Shown in pieces: positions 1 to 9,119 of a DNA stretch of 16,856 nucleotides. The translations under genes and the position numbers were made by a program. This DNA comes from Thermoleophilia bacterium. Its GTDB lineage: Bacteria > Actinomycetota > Thermoleophilia > Gaiellales > JAICJC01. Numbering within the stretch: position 1 is the stretch's first letter; each line of letters starts with the position of its first letter. The notes beneath the pieces were generated by a model. That model was not told the origin of the DNA and made no database searches. It saw only the letters and a list, made by a program, of their open reading frames with translations. The DNA lies in NCBI GenBank assembly GCA_025928435.1, contig JAICJM010000078.1, positions 1-16,856 of the forward strand, read 5' to 3'.

Positions 1-137
1 ATCGCCGGCACCTCCAGGCCGCCGACCGCCTCGGCGACATGCGCGAGCGTGGACGAGCCCTCGGTGCCGAAGTCGGCGGCGTCGGGCAGGTCGCCCGCCC
101 CCACCGCGTCCAGCACGATCACGCACGCCCGTGGCAC
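1..137 (-). CDS. deoB: Phosphopentomutase, N-terminal fragment cut by window edge
   Basis: Only about 45 codons lie inside the window; the gene continues beyond base 1. The product would interconvert ribose/deoxyribose 1-phosphate and 5-phosphate in nucleoside salvage in the cytoplasm. The visible N-terminus carries the family opening [15 protein letters not shown], where Asp10 corresponds to a metal-binding aspartate of the alkaline-phosphatase-like fold, followed by [19 protein letters not shown], very like DeoB from Bacillus. The GTG at 137 is chosen because an in-frame TAG lies four codons upstream; a weak GGTAGGG precedes it. It starts 19 bases after the xerD stop, and a xerD-deoB order is also known in Bacillus, so the two are probably cotranscribed. 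The call rests on the N-terminus only. Confidence 0.85.
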   Translation of the reverse strand, partial: MPRACVIVLDAVGAGDLPDAADFGTEGSSTLAHVAEAVGGLEVPA

Positions 138-156
138 GGGCGTACCCTACCGGCGG

Positions 157-1038
157 CTACGCCCGGGGGTGGGCCTTGAAGTAGGCCTTGCGCACGTGGT
201 CGGCGGACACGTGCGTGTACACCTGGGTCGTCTCGATGCTCGCGTGGCCGAGCATCTCCTGGACGCTTCGCAGGTCGCAGCCGCCCTCGAGCAGGTGGGT
301 CGCGAACGAGTGCCGCAGCGTGTGCGGCGTGACGTCCTTGGTGATCCCGGCGTTGCGCGCGTGCTCGCGCACGAGCTGGAAGACGGCCTGGCGGGTGATC
401 CCCTGGCCGCGGTGGTTCAGGAAGAGGATGTCGCCGCGCTGGAGCCGGCCCAGGTACGGGCGGCCGCGCTGGAGGTAGATCCGGGTGGCCTCGGTCGAGC
501 TCTTGCCCATCGGCACGATCCGCTGCTTCGCGCCCTTGCCGGTGCAGCGGACGACGCCCTCGGCCAGATCGATGTCGGAGACGCGCAGGGAGACGAGCTC
601 GGAGACGCGCAGCCCGGCGCCGTAGAGCAGCTCGAGCATCGCGCGGTCGCGCAGGCCGCGCGGGGTCGCGTCGGGCTGCGTCACGATCGCCTCCGCCTCC
701 GCCTTGGTCAGCGGGTCGGGCAGGCTGCGCCCGAGCCGCGGCATCGGCACCGTGCGGCCGGCGTCCTCGCGGCCGCCCTCGCGGGCCCGGTGCTTGAAGA
801 ACGCGCGCACCGCAGCCATGCGCCGGCGCACCGTCGCGGCGGAGAGGCCACGGTCGCGCAGCGCCACCGTGTAGTCGTCGAGGACGCCGACCGGGATCGT
901 GTCCGGGTCGCTGTGCTCGACGAAGTCGCCGAGGTCGATCAGGTCGCGCCGGTAGGCCTCGACGGTATGCGGCGATGCTCCACGCTCCAGCTGGAGGTGG
1001 GTCAGAAAGTCACGTAGCTTGTCTTCGTACACACCCAT
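157..1038 (-). CDS. xerD: Tyrosine recombinase XerD
   Basis: The 293-residue product is a site-specific tyrosine recombinase that with XerC would resolve chromosome dimers at dif. An N-terminal SAM-like core-binding domain (about residues 5-95) precedes the catalytic domain (about 110-285). All six active-site residues are visible: Arg144 in GAGLRVSEL, Lys168 in TGKGAKQR, His239 and Arg242 in HTLRHSFATHL, His265 in LGHASIETTQ and the nucleophile Tyr274 in QVYTHV. Length is typical (about 290-310). ATG at 1038 is chosen over an upstream in-frame start near 1146 because homologues begin close to this point and GGAGA (1044-1048) lies 5 bases before it. XerD rather than XerC is preferred from the deoB neighbour and the HVSADHVRKAYFKAHPRA ending. 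It diverges from the propeller gene across 80 bases. Confidence 0.95.
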   Translation of the reverse strand: MGVYEDKLRDFLTHLQLERGASPHTVEAYRRDLIDLGDFVEHSDPDTIPVGVLDDYTVALRDRGLSAATVRRRMAAVRAFFKHRAREGGREDAGRTVPMPRLGRSLPDPLTKAEAEAIVTQPDATPRGLRDRAMLELLYGAGLRVSELVSLRVSDIDLAEGVVRCTGKGAKQRIVPMGKSSTEATRIYLQRGRPYLGRLQRGDILFLNHRGQGITRQAVFQLVREHARNAGITKDVTPHTLRHSFATHLLEGGCDLRSVQEMLGHASIETTQVYTHVSADHVRKAYFKAHPRA

Positions 1039-1118
1039 GGCAGTCTCCGGTTTTCGCCACAAACCGAGCCGTTCCTGCCGGGCCGTGCCTCCGGCCCTCA
1101 CGCGAAGGATAGGCGTTT
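1039..1118. promoter_or_regulatory. Divergent intergenic region between xerD and the propeller gene
   Basis: These 80 bases must hold the start signals for both flanking genes. I see a Shine-Dalgarno sequence for each gene and a small inverted repeat GGGCCG-tgcctc-CGGCCC at 1080-1097 (6-bp stem, 6-base loop). No convincing -35/-10 pair is visible on either strand. Confidence 0.4.
1104..1109 (+). promoter_or_regulatory. Ribosome binding site supporting a TTG start
   Basis: GAAGGA lies 9 bases before the TTG at 1119 and is the best Shine-Dalgarno match near the 5' end of this frame. It is the main reason for choosing TTG over a later internal GTG, which would fall inside the membrane segment. 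Confidence 0.5.
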
Positions 1119-2219
1119 TTGACACGGATTCCCACACGGCGCACATCTGCCGTCGAGACGTCGTCTCCGGGAGAGCGCGCGCGGACGCTCGCGGCCCTCG
1201 CCGTGGTGGCCGCGATCGCCGTCGTCGCCGCCGCCGACGCGCTCCGCGGCGGCGGGGATACGCCCCGGCACACCGGCCCCGCGCCGCCCGCGACGGTGAG
1301 CCTGCCGGCGCCGCCGCCCGGGGCCCTGGAAGGGACGCTCTGGTACGCCGATGCGGGCTGCCATCTGCACCGGATCGACCTCGCGACCGGCGGCGACCGG
1401 CTCGTCACCCCGTCCGCCGGCCACTGCCGCTTCTGGCTCTCGCCCGATCGCCGCTACCTGGCCATGCACGTGGGCAGGCCCTTCACCCCGCCGCGCGACC
1501 TCGAGCTGCTCGACCTCGCCACCGGCCGCATCACGACGCCGCTCGACCGTCCCGACATCGCCCTCGCGCCGCCGGCGTGGAGCCCCGACTCGCAGTCCCT
1601 CGCGGTCTGCGACGGCAACAACGGGCCGCCCGCGATCCGCGTGTACCACCTGGCGACGGGACGGGTGACGACGCCCGCGACGGCCGCCTGCTTCCCGGCC
1701 TACGTCGGCCGCCGCCTCGCGTATCGCGACCTGAACTCGATCACGTACCTCGGCGGCCGGCTCATCGCCGACTCCGGCACGCTGACCCGGCTCCTGCGCC
1801 GCGGCGTCTACCAGGAGCCGGCGCCCGTCGGCGCCGGGAACGTGCTCGCGATCTCGGCCACCACGGTGACGCCGGCCGGCGGGCCGCCGCCGATCACGAC
1901 CGTCCTCCTGTTCGACGCCGCGGGGAAGGTGATCGTGCGCTGGGACACCGGCGTGATCGCCGACACCGTGTCATTGTTCGCCGGCGGCCGCGTCATCGCG
2001 GCGTCCCGGCGGGCGGGCATGATCCTCGACGACGTCGACACGGGCGAGGTGCTCACGAACGCGGCGGGAAAGCCGATCGTGGCCGCCGCGACGGCCCCGG
2101 GCAACCCGCGCCTGACCGCCCTCTCGGACGGGACCCGGGTCGTGTTCTCGACGATGTCCGGCCAGGCCCGCTGGGCGATCCCGGTGCGGACCCGCTTCCT
2201 GCAGTGGACGCCGTCATGA
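1119..2219 (+). CDS. Membrane-anchored TolB/WD40-like propeller protein, function unknown
   Basis: The 366-residue product has a short basic N-terminus, one hydrophobic segment (about residues 22-42, rich in Ala/Val/Leu), a Pro/Gly-rich linker (about 43-70) and a large extracytoplasmic domain. That domain contains repeated propeller-blade signatures: FWLSPDRRYLAM, LELLDLATGRITT, PAWSPDSQSLAV and IRVYHLATGRVTT, typical of TolB/PD40-type blades. There are four cysteines outside the membrane (81, 103, 164, 191), which could form disulphides. No catalytic motif is visible. I infer a single-pass signal-anchor protein with a binding or scaffolding domain on the outer face of the membrane. The start is TTG, supported by GAAGGA upstream. 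It is a single gene convergent with the cupin operon (13 bases between stops). I do not recognise a named family. Confidence 0.75.
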   Translation: MTRIPTRRTSAVETSSPGERARTLAALAVVAAIAVVAAADALRGGGDTPRHTGPAPPATVSLPAPPPGALEGTLWYADAGCHLHRIDLATGGDRLVTPSAGHCRFWLSPDRRYLAMHVGRPFTPPRDLELLDLATGRITTPLDRPDIALAPPAWSPDSQSLAVCDGNNGPPAIRVYHLATGRVTTPATAACFPAYVGRRLAYRDLNSITYLGGRLIADSGTLTRLLRRGVYQEPAPVGAGNVLAISATTVTPAGGPPPITTVLLFDAAGKVIVRWDTGVIADTVSLFAGGRVIAASRRAGMILDDVDTGEVLTNAAGKPIVAAATAPGNPRLTALSDGTRVVFSTMSGQARWAIPVRTRFLQWTPS

Positions 2220-2232
2220 CCGGCGCCGAGCG

Positions 2233-2727
2233 TCAGCCGTCGTCGCCGCGCTCGCCGTCCCAGTAGCCGACGCCGCTCTCCCGTCGCACGATGAGGTTGT
2301 CGTGCTCGTATCCGGTCCAGATGGCGATCTTGTCGCTGTCGGGATAGACGCTGGCCGCGACCGTGCTGCGGTTCGAGAACATGAGCACGCGCGCCGGCGA
2401 GCCCGTGGCGTTTCGCACCGCGTGTGCGCCCGCAGGCCCCGAGGGGAAGAAGACAACGTCCCACGGTTCCAGCACATCCTCGCCGCCGGGATGCCGCAGC
2501 GTCGGCCGCCCCTCCAACACGAGCAGCCACTCCTCCTCGGGGTTCTCGTAGTGGTAGGGGCAGATCGCCTGCCCGGGCGGGAGCTCGTACACGGTCATGC
2601 CGGTGGCGGCCGCGCCGACCCTGGTGCCGATCCGCATGCTGCGGGGCCGGAAGCCTTCAGGGTTGTCCGCAGAGGAGGTGAACGCCGGCGATGCGATGTT
2701 CACTCGCCGCGGGGTTTCCTCGCTCAT
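2233..2727 (-). CDS. Cupin-domain protein (intact copy)
   Basis: The 164-residue product is a single-domain cupin. Cupin motif 1 is seen as PGQAICPYHYENPEEEWLLVLEG (His59 and acidic residues 62-66 region), and motif 2 as PWDVVFFPSGPAGAHAVRN. In the first motif Tyr replaces the second histidine of the classic HxH, so metal binding may differ from the type case. The C-terminal part (about 125-164) ends with YPDSDKIAIWTGYEHDNLIVRR, a tail common in small cupins of the COG3837 kind; substrate unknown. ATG at 2727 is preceded at 6 bases by GAGAGGA, which overlaps the ald stop codon, so it is probably translated from the same mRNA as ald. A paralogous cupin ends the other long operon (9620-10179). 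Confidence 0.85.
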   Translation of the reverse strand: MSEETPRRVNIASPAFTSSADNPEGFRPRSMRIGTRVGAAATGMTVYELPPGQAICPYHYENPEEEWLLVLEGRPTLRHPGGEDVLEPWDVVFFPSGPAGAHAVRNATGSPARVLMFSNRSTVAASVYPDSDKIAIWTGYEHDNLIVRRESGVGYWDGERGDDG

Positions 2728-2738
2728 CCGGCGTCCTC

Positions 2739-3863
2739 TCAGGCCACGCGCAGCGGCAGGACGGTCTCGAGCGGCGTGTAGCGGGCCCCCACGGCGTCGG
2801 CGACCGGCTCGTACGTGACCTCGCCGGCCGCGACGTTGACGCCCAGCGCCAGCGCCGGATCCTCGGCCAGCGCCCGGTGCAGGCCCTTGTCGGCGATCGC
2901 CTCGATGTAGGGCAGGGTCACGTTCGTGAGCGCCCAGGTCGACGTGATCGGGACGGCGCCCGGCATGTTCGAGACGCAGTAGTGGACGATGTCGTCGACG
3001 ACGTAGGTCGGGTCGGAGTGGGTCGTCGGCTTCGAGGTCTCGAAGCAGCCGCCCTGGTCGATCGCGACGTCGACCAGCACCGATCCCGGCTTCATCGTCC
3101 CCAGCATCTCGCGCGTCACCAGGTGCGGCGCCTTGGCGCCGTGGACGAGCACGCCGCCGACGACCATGTCGGCATCCGGCAGCGCCTCGGCGATGGCGTG
3201 GCGGCCCGACATCTGCAGGAGCACGGTGCGGCCGAGGCTCACGTCCAGCTCGCGCATGCGGTCGACGCTGCGCTCGAACACCGTGACGTCGGCCTGCATG
3301 CCCTGCGCGATCAGCGCGGCGTTGTAGCCGACGATCCCGCCGCCGAGCACGAGCACCTTCGCCGGGAGCACGCCGGGGACGCCGCCCATCAGGCGGCCGC
3401 GGCCGCCCAGCGGCTTCATCAGGTAGTAGGCGCCGACCTGGCTCGAGAGCCGGCCCGCCACCTCGCTCATCGGCGCGAGCAGCGGCAGCCGCCCGTCGCC
3501 CGTCTCGACCGTCTCGTAGGCGATGCAGACCGCGCCGGACTCGCACAGCCCGCGGGTGAGCTCGGACGCCGCCGCCAGGTGCAGGTAGGTGAACAGGATC
3601 TGGCCCGGCGACAGCCGCTGGTACTCGCCGTCGAGCGGCTCCTTCACCTTCAGCACCATCTCGGCGTCGTTCCAGACCGCGTCGACGTCGGTGATGGTCG
3701 CGCCGGCCGCCTCGTACTCACCGTCCGCCATGGCGCTGCCGACGCCGGCGCCCGTCTCGACGAGCACCTCGTGCCCGCGCCGGCGCAGCTCGACGACGCC
3801 GGCGGTCGTCAGGGCGACCCTGGACTCGTCCGGCTTGATCTCCTTGACGACACCGATCCTCAT
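2739..3863 (-). CDS. ald: Alanine dehydrogenase
   Basis: The 374-residue product catalyses reversible NAD-dependent deamination of L-alanine to pyruvate and ammonia in the cytoplasm. The family N-terminus [19 protein letters not shown] is present, followed by the substrate-site Lys in LKVKEPL and the catalytic His in [10 protein letters not shown]. The Rossmann fold shows the dinucleotide loop [12 protein letters not shown], and the C-terminal half has [19 protein letters not shown] and [12 protein letters not shown]. Length matches the family (about 370). The ATG overlaps the stop of the upstream M20 peptidase gene (ATGA), with GGAGG at 3870-3874, so translation is probably coupled. Its place after two peptidase genes suggests use of amino acids released from peptides. 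Confidence 0.97.
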   Translation of the reverse strand: MRIGVVKEIKPDESRVALTTAGVVELRRRGHEVLVETGAGVGSAMADGEYEAAGATITDVDAVWNDAEMVLKVKEPLDGEYQRLSPGQILFTYLHLAAASELTRGLCESGAVCIAYETVETGDGRLPLLAPMSEVAGRLSSQVGAYYLMKPLGGRGRLMGGVPGVLPAKVLVLGGGIVGYNAALIAQGMQADVTVFERSVDRMRELDVSLGRTVLLQMSGRHAIAEALPDADMVVGGVLVHGAKAPHLVTREMLGTMKPGSVLVDVAIDQGGCFETSKPTTHSDPTYVVDDIVHYCVSNMPGAVPITSTWALTNVTLPYIEAIADKGLHRALAEDPALALGVNVAAGEVTYEPVADAVGARYTPLETVLPLRVA

Positions 3864-5023
3864 TCAACGCCTCCGTCGTGGTCTGGCTGCGCGATTGTAG
3901 AGGCCGGGGAGCGGGCGGTCTCGATCAGCCCCATCGTCACGTCGAGCATGCCCTCGAGGTCGGCGACGGCGATGTGCTCGGAGGCGGTGTGGATCTCGGC
4001 CATGCCGTTGCACACGTTCACGCAGGGCATCCCCGCGGCGTTGAAGACGTTCGCGTCCGCGCCGCCGCCCGACTCGATGTAGGTGACCGGGTAGCCGCAC
4101 TCGTCGAGCGCCTGCGAGACCAGCCGCACGGCCTCGTGGGTGCGGGCGAAGCGGTAGCCCTCGTACTCCGAGATGATCCGCGACTCGAGCTCGCAGTCGG
4201 ACAGGTTGGCGGCGTAGGTGGCCGCGTCGAGCATCGACTGCACCTGCTCGCGCAGGCGGTCGGCGTCGCGGCTGCGGGCCTCGGCCCACACCCGGCATTC
4301 CGGCGGCACGATGTTCCCGGCGACACCACCCCGGATCAGGCCGACGTTGGCAGTGGTGGCGTCGTCGATGCGGCCGAGCTGCATGTCGGCCACCGCCCGG
4401 GCGGCGGCCGCGATTGCGCTTCGCCCCTCCTCCGGCGCGATCCCCGAGTGGGCCGCCCGGCCCAGGAAGCGCAGCTCGAGCGACTTCTGCGTCGGCGCCG
4501 CGAGCACGACGTTCCCGATCGGCGCGGCGTGGTCGTAGCAGTATCCGAAGCGGGCCTGGAGGCGGGAGGTGTTGAAGGCCTTGGCGCCGCGCAGGCCAAC
4601 CTCCTCCATCGGGGTCAGCACGAGCTCCACGCCGGCGTGCGGCGTGCCCGATGCGAGCCGGGCGAACGCCTCCAGCATCACGGCCACCGCCGCCTTGTTG
4701 TCGGCGCCGAGGATCGTGTCGCGGCGGTTGACGACGATGCCGTTTCGGATCTCGGGCTCGACCGGGCCGTCCGGCGGCACCGTGTCGAGGTGGGCGTTCA
4801 GGAAGATCGGCGTGCCGCCGGCGCCGTCCGTGGCCGGGAGCGCGACGTGGATGTTGCCGATGTTCGAGCCGGTGTCGGTCCCGGAGGCGTCCTCGACCGG
4901 GTCGAGGCCCATCCCGCGCAGACGCCCGAGCACGACGTCGGCGACCGCGCGCTCGTCGCGCGACGGGCTCGAGATCGCGGCGAGGTCGCAGAAGAGCTCG
5001 ACGACGCCGCCCGCGGCGCTCAC
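3860..5023 (-). CDS. M20-family metallopeptidase, PepT/YqjE-like
   Basis: The 387-residue product is a cytoplasmic two-zinc exopeptidase of the M20/M25/M40 superfamily, most like Bacillus YqjE and tripeptidase PepT. The metal and catalytic residues are in place: His78 and Asp80 in LNAHLDTVPP, bridging Asp108 in ILGADNK, general base Glu140 and metal ligand Glu141 in TPMEEVG, Asp164 in YCYDHA, and His345 in MAEIHTASEH. The dimerisation lid domain (about 180-290) carries AHSGIAPEEGRSAI and GRIDDATTANVG, as in YqjE. The GTG at 5023 overlaps the M32 gene stop (GTGA) and has GGAGG 7 bases upstream, so it is favoured over any longer reading. Exact substrate (tripeptides or other N-terminal cleavage) is inferred from family only. 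Confidence 0.93.
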   Translation of the reverse strand: MSAAGGVVELFCDLAAISSPSRDERAVADVVLGRLRGMGLDPVEDASGTDTGSNIGNIHVALPATDGAGGTPIFLNAHLDTVPPDGPVEPEIRNGIVVNRRDTILGADNKAAVAVMLEAFARLASGTPHAGVELVLTPMEEVGLRGAKAFNTSRLQARFGYCYDHAAPIGNVVLAAPTQKSLELRFLGRAAHSGIAPEEGRSAIAAAARAVADMQLGRIDDATTANVGLIRGGVAGNIVPPECRVWAEARSRDADRLREQVQSMLDAATYAANLSDCELESRIISEYEGYRFARTHEAVRLVSQALDECGYPVTYIESGGGADANVFNAAGMPCVNVCNGMAEIHTASEHIAVADLEGMLDVTMGLIETARSPASTIAQPDHDGGVE

Positions 5024-6522
5024 GCGGGCGCCTCCACGCCGTAGAGCGGCCCGAACTTGCCCCACAGGTAGCGCATGAAGGGGCCGTGCTGGAGCCGCGA
5101 GCCGGTGACCTCGTGGATGAGGTCGTCGCCCTCCTGGATATGTCCCGGGCGGTGGATGCGCGTGCGCAGCCAGTCGAGCAGCGGCGCGAACTCCGCCCGC
5201 CGCAGGTGGCCCTCGATGTCCGGCAGGTCGGCCGCGATCCGCTCCCACAGGATGGCCGAGTACAGATTCCCGAGGGTGTAGGTCGGGAAGTAGCCGATTG
5301 AGCCCGTCGACCAGTGCACGTCCTGGAGCACGCCGGCGCCCGCATGCGGCGGGCGCACGCCGAGGCGGCGGTCGTAGGCGGCGTCCCACTCGCCGGCCAG
5401 GTCGGCCACCTCGAGCTCGCCGCGCAGGAGCGCCAGCTCGAGCTCGAACCGGATCAGGATGTGGAGGTTGTACGTCACCTCGTCCGACTCGACCCGGATG
5501 AGCGACGGCTGCACCCGGTTCACCTCGCGGTAGACGTCCTCGGGCGTCGCGTCGCCCATCACGTCGCCGAACATCTCTCGCATCACCGGCGTGTAGTGCT
5601 CCCAGAACGGGAGGCTGCGCCCGACGAGGTTCTCCCACAGCCGCGACTGCGACTCGTGCAGGCCGAGCGACGGCGCGTCGGCGATCGGCGTGTCCTCGTA
5701 CGCGGGGTCGAACCCCTGGTCGTACAGGCCGTGCCCGGCCTCGTGCATGGTCGAGGCGATGGCCGAGAAGGGGTCGGTCTCATCCATGCGCGTGGTCAGG
5801 CGGATGTCCTGCAGGGCGATCGACGTCGTGAACGGGTGGGCCGACAGGTCCTGGCGGCCGGCGTCGAGGTCGAAGCCGATGTCCCGCAGGAGGCGCATCG
5901 TGAAGTCCCACTGGACCGAGTCGGCGAAGACCGCCCCGTTGAAGAGCGGCTTCCGCGGCGGTCCGGCGTCGGCGATCGCGCCGAGCAGCGTCTGCAGGTC
6001 GTCGGCGAGGCTCGCGAACAGCGGCTCGACGCGGGCGGTGCGCATCCCCGGCTCGAACCCGTCCAGGAGCGCGTCGTAGGCCTCGCCGTCGTGCCCGAGC
6101 AGGTCGGCCTGCTCGCGCTTGAGGTCCACCATCTCCTCGAGGCAGGGCCGGAACATCTCCCAGGCGCGGTCGTGGCGGGCCACCTCCCACACGGCCTGGC
6201 CGCGCGACCCCGCGAGTGCGAGCCGGCGGACGAGATCGTCGGGGAGCTTCACCGCCCGGTCGCGGTCGTGCGCGAGCACCCGCACCATGGCGGCCCGGGG
6301 CACGTCGAGATCGGCCTCGCCGGCCTCGGCGAGGAGCTCGCCGAGACGGGGATCGGTCAGCTGCCGGTGGCGGATCACGCGCAGGGTCGCGACGGCGCGC
6401 GCGCGGCCCTCCGCGCCCTTGCGCGGCATCAGCACCTGCTGGTCCCAGGAGAGCAGGGCGCTCATCCGGCCGAGGTCGGCGAGCTGGTGCATGTAGCGGT
6501 CGAGCTCGGGCCAGGCGTCCAT
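5020..6522 (-). CDS. M32-family metallocarboxypeptidase (thermostable carboxypeptidase Taq type)
   Basis: The 500-residue product removes C-terminal amino acids from peptides in the cytoplasm. The zinc site is HEAGH (His260, Glu261, His264) in STMHEAGHGLYDQG, with the third ligand Glu290 in LGLHESQSRLWENLVGRS. Other family blocks are SALLSWDQQVLMP near the N-terminus, DEVTYNLHILIRFELE, and HWSTGSIGYFPTYTLGNLYS toward the C-terminus. Length matches M32 enzymes (about 500). ATG at 6522 lies 13 bases after the pyrG stop, with only a weak Shine-Dalgarno, so expression may depend on readthrough from pyrG. Its stop overlaps the next gene. It probably acts together with the downstream M20 peptidase and alanine dehydrogenase in peptide use. 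Confidence 0.96.
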   Translation of the reverse strand: MDAWPELDRYMHQLADLGRMSALLSWDQQVLMPRKGAEGRARAVATLRVIRHRQLTDPRLGELLAEAGEADLDVPRAAMVRVLAHDRDRAVKLPDDLVRRLALAGSRGQAVWEVARHDRAWEMFRPCLEEMVDLKREQADLLGHDGEAYDALLDGFEPGMRTARVEPLFASLADDLQTLLGAIADAGPPRKPLFNGAVFADSVQWDFTMRLLRDIGFDLDAGRQDLSAHPFTTSIALQDIRLTTRMDETDPFSAIASTMHEAGHGLYDQGFDPAYEDTPIADAPSLGLHESQSRLWENLVGRSLPFWEHYTPVMREMFGDVMGDATPEDVYREVNRVQPSLIRVESDEVTYNLHILIRFELELALLRGELEVADLAGEWDAAYDRRLGVRPPHAGAGVLQDVHWSTGSIGYFPTYTLGNLYSAILWERIAADLPDIEGHLRRAEFAPLLDWLRTRIHRPGHIQEGDDLIHEVTGSRLQHGPFMRYLWGKFGPLYGVEAPA

Positions 6523-6535
6523 GCGCGCCCGGAGT

Positions 6536-8194
<1,659 letters not shown>

Positions 8195-8317
8195 GCCTTC
8201 GCCGCCTTTCGCCGCAGTGACCGCATACGGGAACTGGATCATACGCGAGCGCCGCGACGGATCCCCGGCGCCCGGCCAGCGGGGAACCCTGCACGCGTCG
8301 TGACCGTCGAATGATCC
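8195..8317. promoter_or_regulatory. Divergent intergenic region, candidate pyrG promoter
   Basis: These 123 bases separate pyrG (minus) from the lipoprotein gene (plus). On the minus strand TATGAT at 8243-8238 matches five of six -10 bases, but no good -35 lies 16-18 bases upstream, so the promoter call is weak. AAAGG about 10 bases before the pyrG GTG is a possible ribosome site. No pyrimidine-attenuator hairpin or other repeat was recognised. Confidence 0.3.
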
Positions 8318-8722
8318 ATGCACCGGCTCCTCGCGATCCTCCCCGTCCTGGCACTCGCCGCGTGCGCCGGCCACCACGCCGCCGTCGTGCCGAAGACCCG
8401 CCTCACCGTGCGCGTGATGCGCAACCACTCCACCGCGCGGTACACGCTCACCTGCCTCCCGTCCGGCAGGTCGACGCCCGACCCGGGCAAGGCCTGCCGC
8501 GCGCTCGAGGACTTCCTGCCGAGGCGCGACGCCAGCCACGCCGCCTGCGCGTGCGCCCTCTACGTGAACCGGCTCATGGTCAGCGGCGTGCTGGACGGCA
8601 GGCGGCTGACGAGCCCCGTCGAGGTCAGCGAATGCGCTGCATGCGGCCTCGGAGCCAAGGCCGTCGGGGACGCAAACCGTGCCTTCGCCGCGTTCGGCCT
8701 CACGCCGGGCGCGGGCCTCTAG
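8318..8722 (+). CDS. Putative lipoprotein with subtilisin-inhibitor-like (SSI) domain
   Basis: The 134-residue product starts with a short lipoprotein signal, [16 protein letters not shown], with lipobox LAAC and predicted lipidated Cys16. The mature part resembles the Streptomyces subtilisin inhibitor family: [20 protein letters not shown] aligns by eye with the family's TLTCxPxGGxHPxPxxAC block, and [13 protein letters not shown] with its VTVxGxWxGxxV strand. SSI proteins have two disulphides; here Cys46-Cys60 (14 apart) and one of Cys77/79 with Cys106/109 (about 30 apart) fit that spacing. If correct it would be a membrane-tethered inhibitor of secreted serine proteases. Two extra cysteines are atypical. 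No clear Shine-Dalgarno precedes the ATG. Its stop codon overlaps the stop of the opposing gene in the tetranucleotide CTAG. The lipoprotein call is firm, the SSI call moderate. Confidence 0.65.
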   Translation: MHRLLAILPVLALAACAGHHAAVVPKTRLTVRVMRNHSTARYTLTCLPSGRSTPDPGKACRALEDFLPRRDASHAACACALYVNRLMVSGVLDGRRLTSPVEVSECAACGLGAKAVGDANRAFAAFGLTPGAGL

Positions 8723-9066
8723 GACACGGCCCGGCAGGCCTCGGCGCAGCGCCGGCAGGCCAAGACACAGGGGTCCATTCCCTGCCCGACGCGCTCGCAC
8801 GACGCGGCGCAGCGCTCGCACACGTCCGCGCAAAGGCGGGCGACCTGATGCGCGAAGTCGGAGCTGCGCAGCATCATGTCGCGGGTCGTGTCGCAGATCT
8901 GCGCGCAGTCCAGCATGAGCCGGGCGTGCAGCAGGTGAGCCGACTCGCCCCGTTGCTGGAGGCCGTAGGACATGGCCTCGACGCAGGCCTGGTGGCAGTC
9001 GGTGGCCGCGGCGATCGCGAGGGCGAACCGCTCCCCCGCCCGCGTGGCCGTCAGATGCTCGCTCAT
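8719..9066 (-). CDS. Cysteine-rich four-helix-bundle copper-binding protein (DUF326/Csp-like)
   Basis: The 115-residue product is small, helical and has 12 cysteines in regular spacing: CxxxC at 24/28 and 54/58, then CxxxCxxCxxxC at 79/83/86/90 and again at 100/104/107/111. This is the pattern of copper storage proteins (Csp3-type, DUF326), where cysteines lining a four-helix bundle bind many Cu(I) ions. No signal peptide is visible, so it would be cytoplasmic. Two histidines near the ends of the helices (His25 and His73) could help in copper entry. ATG at 9066 is chosen over in-frame starts further upstream because GGGGAGG lies 4 bases before it and the cysteine helix begins soon after. No copper exporter, chaperone or CsoR-type regulator gene lies nearby, so copper is inferred from the family. 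Confidence 0.85.
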   Translation of the reverse strand: MSEHLTATRAGERFALAIAAATDCHQACVEAMSYGLQQRGESAHLLHARLMLDCAQICDTTRDMMLRSSDFAHQVARLCADVCERCAASCERVGQGMDPCVLACRRCAEACRAVS

Positions 9067-9107
9067 GGCTCCTCCCCTGGTCGGTGGTGCCGGGCCACTG
9101 GCGGACA

Positions 9108-9113
9108 TGATAT
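9108..9113 (+). promoter_or_regulatory. Candidate -10 element for a leaderless GNAT mRNA
   Basis: TGATAT lies in the only AT-rich patch (CATGATATTT) of the 53-base divergent gap, 6 bases before the GTG at 9120. No Shine-Dalgarno precedes that GTG or the ATG at 9126, so transcription starting at or next to the start codon is plausible. No -35 was recognised. Confidence 0.3.
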
Positions 9114-9119
9114 TTCCCC

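Noticed and set aside
157..1038. XerD as part of an integrase-borne mobile element
   Set aside because: It adjoins deoB as in other chromosomes; no att-like direct repeats, tRNA, excisionase or phage genes are nearby, so it is the housekeeping recombinase.
1080..1097. Inverted repeat GGGCCG-N6-CGGCCC as an operator
   Set aside because: A 6-bp all-G/C stem is expected by chance in DNA of this composition and does not match a known operator.
1119..1124. TTGACA, an exact -35 consensus, at the start of the propeller gene
   Set aside because: No -10-like hexamer lies 16-18 bases downstream, and the same bases serve as the TTG start codon with a good Shine-Dalgarno upstream.
2728..3546. Long open frame continuing the intact cupin upstream through ald
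   Set aside because: It reads as an Arg/Ala/Gly-rich shadow of ald, which has full family motifs in its own frame; the cupin has its own ATG and Shine-Dalgarno at 2727.
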